Positions 57,911-64,000 of a DNA stretch of 64,000 nucleotides are shown here, in pieces. Under the pieces are notes generated by a model. The model did not search any database. It saw only the letters and a program-made list of their open reading frames with translations, and was not told the DNA's origin. Position 1 is the first letter of the stretch. Each line of letters opens with the position of its first letter. Origin of the DNA: Camarhynchus parvulus (lineage: Eukaryota > Chordata > Aves > Passeriformes > Thraupidae); assembly GCF_901933205.1 (NCBI RefSeq), contig NC_044574.1, forward strand, positions 62,001-126,000. Reading direction: 5' to 3'. Both the position numbers and the translations under genes were made by a program.

Positions 57911-60585
57911 TTTATTTCAGTGCTTTCAGTCCTGCATATCTCTGTAAAAAGTCCCAGCACAAGATCATATTACTTGTGTTGAAAATATTTTGTCAAACTG
58001 CAGTTATTTCCCTGAAAAAATTGTTTGCATCACATCATACGCCCTGGTGTTGGCAGAGCTAGGCAGATAATAACTAAACGGCAGGTAAATCACTTCTCAG
58101 AGGTTGCTTTTAGGAAGTGTCCAAGTAGAGAAGTATTAATCAAGAAGGGCAGGAAATGCAGCACATCAAATGTAAAAATAGCTGCAAGGTGCTTTCTCTG
58201 CATTCAGGATTTTTCTGAATTTTCTGGTTAAAGTTTCCCATGAAAATATGCTGCTGGGAGATAAGGAAGTTATTTGCAAGTGAAGGGAAGGCACTATTAT
58301 GCCTGGAATCAGATTGCAGCTGTGGCAGCGCTTCTGAACACATCCACACAGCCTTCACTGGTAGCCCATGAGTTGCTGGTGCCATGGACCTGCCTGATTC
58401 CCTTTGCCAGGGCTCGGGGGGCCCTGCAGGGCAGCTGAAGCATGTGGCGTGGAGGAGCAGTGCTGGGCAGGTGGCTGATTGTTGCAGTGTGATGCTGATG
58501 GTGTTGCCATTGGGAAGCTGGCCCATCACAAACGCAGAAAGAGCAGTGAGGACCCCCATGACCATCTCTGAGTGAGCCCGTGAGCCCTGGTTTGTGGAGA
58601 AGGTAGGAGGAACACCAGCAGGGGGAAGGTGGTTCATCATCAGGCTGTTACCATGATTCACAGTCAAAAAGCCATTTCCCAGTGCTTGTGGGTTTCTGCT
58701 CTGTCCTCTGACTCCAGTGGGAAATTGTCCTTTGTAAACTCCAGCAGGCTTGTCTAGAGCATTCTATCAATAGTTTATTTCCAAAATTTAAAGTTTTCTG
58801 AAAAGCCATGAGAAGATGTCTCTGTGCATATTCTAGTTATTTAGTGAATGATCTCCAGTTACAGGCTCATAGGAAAGTGGATAAATGAATAGATTCTGTT
58901 GTTTTAAATAGAGATATTTGAGTGTTCAGTCTTCTTGATATGCTAAAGAGCAGAGAGGAAAGAAAAATTACTGTTACTGCCCAAGATGCTGCAATCTGCC
59001 TTTAAACAACCCGAGGTTAAAAAATCAAGAGAAATTTCATGTATGTTCATATTGAATATTGATCCAATGTCACTTTGCTTCCCTTGTGCAAAGCGTAAGG
59101 AAAGAAGTACAAGACATTCTCAATAGTACTAAGACTTATTTTTCTTTAAGTGGCACTAATGAAAAGAGTGTTTCCTTCACAGAATACAGTTATTTTGTTG
59201 AATTTTCATTCAGTCTCCTTGTTCCAACAATAGGCCTTTTTGCTTCTTCCTATTTTGCTCTGTGTTGCTGCTAGGAAACCACTCATCCACATCTGAGAAG
59301 CACAATTAAGTGTCCCTGATACAGTACAGCTTCCATTGTGTGCCAACAGAAAGAAGATATCAAAAGGATTCCTAAAATAAGGTCCAAGACTGGCAGAGAT
59401 ATTCAGGATGGGGACTTGATGTCTAAGAATCTGCTGGTACATTGACTGGCATGGCTGCTTAATGAGGAGGAATATGTCTTCTTAACAAGGAAGCTCTGGC
59501 CTTTAAAGCATCTTGTTCCCACCAAGCTCAAGGACCATAAACAAGAGATCTTTGCTTTGTGTAGTTTTTTCCTTATATTGTACACTCTGCTGTGCACAGC
59601 TCCAGATGGATGCACCTGCATTGGCAGAATGAGTCCTAGATGGCACCTACATGCCAGAAGTTCTTAAATCTGTTCTTGCAGTGATAGTGAACGAGTTGTC
59701 AAAGTCAATTGGTTTGGTTTTGGGGTTTTTGTGAATGATTCTCCTCTACATCTTTATAAATAAAGGTCTCAAAGTGTGTCAATATGAGCATTTAGCTTAA
59801 ATCAGAAGGATTTTTATGAAGAAAATCTCCTGTATGTCCTCACCATGCTACCTTGGGTTGGATCTTGAGCAGACTCAGGTGTATGAGATGGTCTTGTTTT
59901 GGGCATGCCCCAAACCTGAGGTTGTTCAGGGCTGTGCAGGATTGTTTCGACCACAACTCAATGACATTCTGCACGAAGTTATTCTAAAATATATTGGGGA
60001 ATGTACCCCAACTAGTCCCAGCATGGACATCATCATCATCTTAGCACCAGATGTTTTCTGCTGATGCTGTTGATAATGACATTGTTTCCTCAGTAGGACT
60101 GATGAAATATTTTTCCCAAGGCCTGTTTATTTATTTCTGGAAAAAGCCCCTGAAGTCCCATGGGCTTTGTTTTATTTTCCCAATTCTTCTCTCAAGAGTT
60201 TTGAGTTTTGCTGAAATGTCTTAACAAGCCCAAAATTATTTCAAATATTGTCTTTTCCTTCCTAGTTATGATATCAGCCCTGCTGTCTAATAATAGGAGA
60301 GGAAGTTAAATGAATTTTTGAAGCTAAAAAGCTGAAAAAGCTGAGTCTGATGATAATTTCATACAAAACACCAGTCCTGGGTAGCCTGTGCTTGCTCTGT
60401 TTTGACGCACGGTTCTATTTTCATCTGGCTTCTGTAGCACAAAGAAAGCAAAGGGCACCAAATGGGTTTTCATCTGCACGTTAATTGTTGATGTATCTCA
60501 GTTTGACAACTAAAGGACTAAATTGCTATTGAATTTGCTTCTCTTCTTCATTCAACGTTGCATCTTCTCCCCCTCTGCTCAACAG
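57911..60585 (+). other. Intron, mostly unique, with one long antisense open frame
   Basis: 2.7 kb before the second laminin-EGF exon. A GC-richer patch at 58140-58770 is open on the minus strand for about 200 codons. It has no recognised domain and no CR1 similarity. The rest is AT-rich with no feature seen. Confidence 0.45.
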
Positions 60586-60679
60586 CTTGCAAGTGCAATG
60601 GCCACGCGTCCATCTGCAACACAAACACAGGGAAATGTTTCTGCACAACGAAGGGAATCAAAGGAGATGAGTGTCAGCT
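60586..60679 (+). CDS. ATRN: ATRN exon: second laminin-type EGF module
   Basis: 94 nt exon, acceptor ccctctgctcaacag, donor gtgagt. It encodes PCKCNGHASICNTNTGKCFC then TTKGIKGDECQL. C-K-CNGHAS and TGKCFCTTKG are laminin-EGF motifs conserved in both attractins. Confidence 0.96.
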
Positions 60680-60962
60680 GTGAGTTCATTTCCCTTTCTT
60701 ATTTGCAATAAAAAATTGTGCACGTACTGCCTTAGACACCCCTCCTCCCCCCCATTTTTTAATGGTTGTGTTTATGATGTCTTTGCTCATTTCTTCCTCC
60801 TAACAGTTGACTGACTGCACTGAGGGTGCAGCCAGCCGTGGGTCCCCTGGGGAATATCATGAACAGGATGATTTCCTGAAGAATTCCAATTTTAAAAGCA
60901 TTTCAACTGGGAATATCATGCAGAAGGGATGGATGAAAAAATCCCCACGCTCTAAACTATAC

Positions 60963-61135
60963 ATAGAATCACAGAATGGTTTGGGTTGGAAGAGACTCTG
61001 GGCTCATCCCGTTCGACGTCCTGCCATGGCAGGGACACCTCCCACTATCCCAGGCAGATCCAAGCCCCAATGTCCAACCTGGCTCCAGCCCTGCAGCAGC
61101 TCCAGGGCCTCCTCTGGGCTCTCTCTGCTTTGCTG
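60963..61135 (-). repeat. CR1 LINE 3' fragment with internal deletion
   Basis: Starts 'catagaatcacagaatggtt', then 'ccaatgtccaacctggctcc' joins directly to 'agccctgcagcagctccagg'. Several hundred bases present in other copies are therefore deleted. Reverse orientation. Confidence 0.88.
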
Positions 61136-61724
61136 TATCCCCCAATAGTTTCTTTTTACCCGGTACATTTCACCGTCCGTGCTCATTTCACCGTCCATGC
61201 TCTCTGATGCTGTTCAGTGCGAGTGTAAATATATCCGAAATGAGCCTTTGACATTCAAGCAGCTTAATGGAGCAGTTTTAGAGCAACAAATTTGCTGGAG
61301 GTTTTTCTGTAACATAACAGAAATGCTTTTAGTGTAATGTTAGGGGAAATAATTTAATTCCAAATAATTTCATTGCCAGGTTTATTTTTAAAGCATTGCT
61401 CACATGAGTAAACATTTATAGGATAGAACCTGGAATAACCATAAATGACTAAGCTAATCCAGTTCCATGCATTGTGGAGAGCTAATAAATACCTTCCAGG
61501 TGGATGCAAATGTTAATATCGAGAATTTTATATTGCATTTTTACTGCATATGAGTTGGACTTGGAGCGAATATGGAATTTCTTCATCAACCCAGTCTAGC
61601 TCAGACATTCATCTTTAATTGTGTACTGCTCTCAGCACAGGTTGTGTTTTCTGGTATTTAGTGGCTGGGAATAAATAGAACTGTAAAAAAAATCTGTTTA
61701 TTAAAAAATGTATATTTTTTTTAG

Positions 61725-61777
61725 GTGTGAAGTTGAAAACAGATATCAAGGAAATCCACTTAAAGGAACGTGTTACT
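61725..61777 (+). CDS. ATRN: ATRN exon: end of second laminin-type EGF module
   Basis: 53 nt exon, the shortest in the window, acceptor tatattttttttag, donor gtgagt. It encodes CEVENRYQGNPLKGTCY, with split codons on both sides. Third positions are AT-rich (about 3 of 17 are G or C). It is supported by phase, by both splice sites and by the ATRN-type ENRYQGNPL. It is too short to stand out as an open reading frame. Confidence 0.95.
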
Positions 61778-63368
61778 GTGAGTACCCTTGGGATTTTGTT
61801 TGGAGATAAAAAATGTGCTTGAAGTTTAAAATAACTTATTTAAAACTTGTTTCAGTTGCCTCAGCATGTGTTTAAAGTATGGGGGATTAAGGAAAGGACT
61901 AAAAAATAGCTGTAAAAACCTTCACTTTTCTCAAATACGTTGTTTAAAGAGAATGAAAATACTTTTCTTGATAAGGTCCATGTGATGATTAGATCTTTTG
62001 AACAATGTTTGGAATGTTTTTCATGTGACTGAGATGAAATCTGGTCTTTTGGAGAGCACTCTAAACTATATTCCTAACAGGTAAAAAACAAAGAGTGTCC
62101 TTAGAATTTTTAGAAATTCTGGTCCAGGTTAGAATGAATTTCAAAATTGCCACGTTTCCTCTGAAATGAGCAGTTGGATTCCCATGCAGTTCCAGAAGAT
62201 CCTTTGCCAAGATTCAGATTACCTAATGGAAGCTTTCCAGCTTCTATTTGCAAATATTAGCAATCAGCAGCCTGGCAGGCGTGGAGAGATGGAATCTTAA
62301 ATTACATAAAGTCTCCAGTAGTGGTTTTGTCCAGCACAGAAATTATCAGCTGCCTGGTTTTGGCTTATTTGAATTCTGCTTGTGTGGCCAAATAAGGGCA
62401 CTGCTGGCTCCTCATGGCATCTCCATGTAAGAATGACCACATTTCTTGCTGAAATGGCAGGGATGGTTAAATGGGCAAAAAGTGGGGAAAGGCAAAGCTT
62501 TGCAGCTCTTACAGGAAGAACCTTGTGCTGCCCAGATCCAGTCTTGCTTGGTTTCATTCCCTGTTTCCTTGTGCTGTGTCTGATGGACACCAGCAGCTTG
62601 TCTGACTTGTGTCAGTCCAATGAGGGGTCACTGGGAGGCACTGAGAGAAAAACAGCACCTGGTGTGTCAATTCCTGGTTATTGTTGCTGGGAATGTCTCT
62701 GCATGGCTTCAGGAATGTGCACAAGTCACAGCAGTGTGCAGTAGTGGAAGGGTACTGAGGTGGGTGAGTGCATTCCCACAGGTGGCGGTGGCTTACACCA
62801 GCCCGGGCAGACAGGAGCAGGGAAGGACAGACAGACAGACCAGAGGCTGCTCCTGGCATGCCTGGGTGGGATATGTCCCAGGGCAGGATGGCAGCTGGGT
62901 TCATCACCAACCAGCTGCTCTGTAGAACCTCTCCAGGAAAATCTGCTGATATACAGAAACCTGGAATGGGAGGACCATTGTCCCCTTCCAAGTGGGAATT
63001 ACTCAGTGGGAATTACACAGCTGCTGAACTTTTCTGCTATTCCCTTTGATCACAGAGGTATTGCAGGCTGGAAAAGTAAATCTTTTGGCATGTTTTTTAC
63101 AGTGTATAGGTAGGAATATGGATTTAGGTCAAGGCTGGAGGCTGTTGCCTGGCAAGTATAAGCCACCTCTCTTCCCTCTCTAGGCTCAGCTTCTGGAGTT
63201 TTTTGTTCCTTATGTGGGATCATATGTAGGTTGAAGTAATTTGTAGCAGTGTCACGATAGTGTCGTGTCCTGGTTGTCCAAGAAACCCTTCAGTGACATC
63301 ATGCCTTCCTTTACAGAAGTTACTTTATTCCAGGAGATGGGATAACTGTCTCCCTGCATTCCTTACAG
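61778..63368 (+). other. Intron, unique sequence
   Basis: 1.6 kb with no recognised transposon. A short (ACAG/GACA)n run lies near 62827-62842. Ends at the pyrimidine-rich acceptor 'ctgcattccttacag'. Confidence 0.5.
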
Positions 63369-63463
63369 ATACTCTGCTCATTGACTATCAGTTCACCTTC
63401 AGCCTTTCCCAGGAGGACGATCGCTATTACACAGCAATCAACTTCGTAGCAACACCAGAAGAG
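63369..63463 (+). CDS. ATRN: ATRN exon: start of membrane-proximal region
   Basis: 95 nt exon, acceptor attccttacag, donor gtacat. It encodes YTLLIDYQFTFSLSQEDDRY then YTAINFVATPEE, leaving in phase 0. This begins the conserved region between the EGF modules and the membrane. The donor gtacat is weak, but the mammalian exon also ends near this point as I recall. The next exon is outside the window. Confidence 0.94.
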
Positions 63464-63721
63464 GTACATTTTCTATTTTCCCTTTTAACTTTGTCCTTTG
63501 TCTTCTCTTGGCCCTGGAGGCAATGAGTTGTTACAGTTCTCTGGGTCTTTGGGTGTAGTCATGTGATGTGGAAGGTGTGTCCTGCTCCATGAAGCACCCA
63601 GAGCGTTTTGACCTTGGCTTGGCTGTGCAGTCCCAAATCATCACAGAAAGATTTCATAAAGAGCCACAGCTGATTCTTACCAGTTGTTGGAACAACCTCT
63701 GAGCCATTCCAGTTTTTTTTT

Positions 63722-64000
63722 AAATCACAGACCAGTTTGGGTTGGAAGGGACCTTAAAGCTCATCCTGCTCCAAATCCCCCTGCCATGGCAGGGACACCT
63801 CCCACTGTCCCAGGCTGCTCCCAATGTCCAGCTTGGCCTTGGACGCTGCCAGGGATCCAGGGGCAGCCACAGCAAATCTGGGAATTCGCCCCACCCTGCC
63901 AGGGAACAATTCCTCATTGCCAAGATCCCATCCAGCCCTGCCCTCTGGCAGTGGGAGCCATTCCCTGGCTCCTGTCCCTCCAGCCTTGTCCCCAGTCCCT
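63722..64000 (-). repeat. CR1 LINE 3' fragment, running off the window
   Basis: Starts near 'aaatcacagaccagtttggg' and continues through 'ccatggcagggacacctccc' and 'ctgccagggatccaggggca' to the window edge. Reverse orientation. Confidence 0.9.

Larger units (their letters stand above)
14509..63463 (+). other. ATRN: ATRN (attractin) gene, internal part: 21 exons
   Basis: Gene-level entry. Attractin is a large glycoprotein with CUB, EGF, kelch, PSI, C-type lectin and laminin-EGF modules. In mammals it exists as a membrane form and a secreted form and acts in agouti/melanocortin signalling, myelin maintenance and immune-cell contact (established for mammals; bird function inferred). The 21 exons chain in phase over 3142 nt (about 1047 residues), all with GT-AG introns and no internal stop. 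From memory mammalian ATRN is about 1430 residues, so the signal peptide/first EGF exon is missing upstream, and the end of the ectodomain, membrane segment and tail are missing downstream. The paralogue ATRNL1 is less likely because the PSI and laminin-EGF modules carry ATRN-type residues. Several introns are crowded with CR1 copies, and two begin with minisatellites. Confidence 0.96.

Noticed and set aside
14509..63463. ATRNL1 (attractin-like 1) as the gene identity
   Set aside because: The exon structure fits both paralogues, but the PSI and laminin-EGF modules match ATRN residues rather than the ATRNL1 forms as I recall them. An alignment against both would settle it.
1..64000. Bacterial-type features: CRISPR arrays, operons, ribosome binding sites, rho-independent terminators
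   Set aside because: The window is vertebrate nuclear DNA. The tandem arrays have no spacers of unique sequence and are not CRISPR.
1..64000. tRNA, rRNA or small nuclear RNA genes
   Set aside because: No cloverleaf with A and B boxes, and no rRNA or snRNA core sequence, was recognised on reading; a covariance-model search was not possible here.

Overview
The window is one stretch of a bird genome, most likely a songbird. It carries 21 consecutive internal exons of a single plus-strand gene, attractin (ATRN). The avian call rests on about 30 fragments of CR1 retrotransposon, whose copies end in the typical 'gaatcacagaatggtttggg' terminus or its complement, on very short non-CR1 repeats, and on the GC-rich third positions of several exons. 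The passerine assignment is an inference from the CR1 type.

Layout. Bases 1-14508 are intron, almost certainly the 3' part of a long intron 1; the exon with the signal peptide and first EGF module lies upstream. Exons follow between 14509 and 63463. Their phases chain without a break, every junction is GT-AG, and the joined 3142 nt read about 1047 residues with no stop. The modules appear in order: CUB domain (14509-26174), two EGF-like modules (28087 on), six-bladed kelch propeller (29288 to about 43600), PSI/plexin-type cysteine-rich modules (43522-46284), C-type lectin domain (48254-50745), two more PSI modules (51876-53720), and laminin-type EGF modules (54384-61777). The last exon (63369-63463) starts the membrane-proximal region. 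The transmembrane segment and cytoplasmic tail are beyond the window. ATRN is preferred over its paralogue ATRNL1 because several stretches (for example CLEQPGCGWCTDPSNTGKGK and ENRYQGNPL) match the ATRN form as I remember it.

Repeats. CR1 fragments cover roughly 18% of the window by my boundaries, in both orientations. Many belong to one similar-looking group whose reverse-transcriptase C-terminus shares the same frameshift. A likely solo LTR of an endogenous retrovirus lies in the intron at 44828-45195.

The most unusual structure is a pair of minisatellites, each grown from an exon/intron boundary. After the exon ending at 32266 there are about 15 degenerate copies of that exon's last bases plus its 5' splice site. 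After the exon ending at 41574 there are nine copies, at a 51-52 bp period, of that exon's last ~28 bases plus its 5' splice site. Most copies keep a usable-looking donor, and reading past the real donor meets a stop codon at once. A two-copy tandem repeat also sits just after the donor of the exon ending at 52061. The exons ending at 32266 and 52061 have extreme GC at third positions (about 95%), while other exons of the same gene are near 20-40%.
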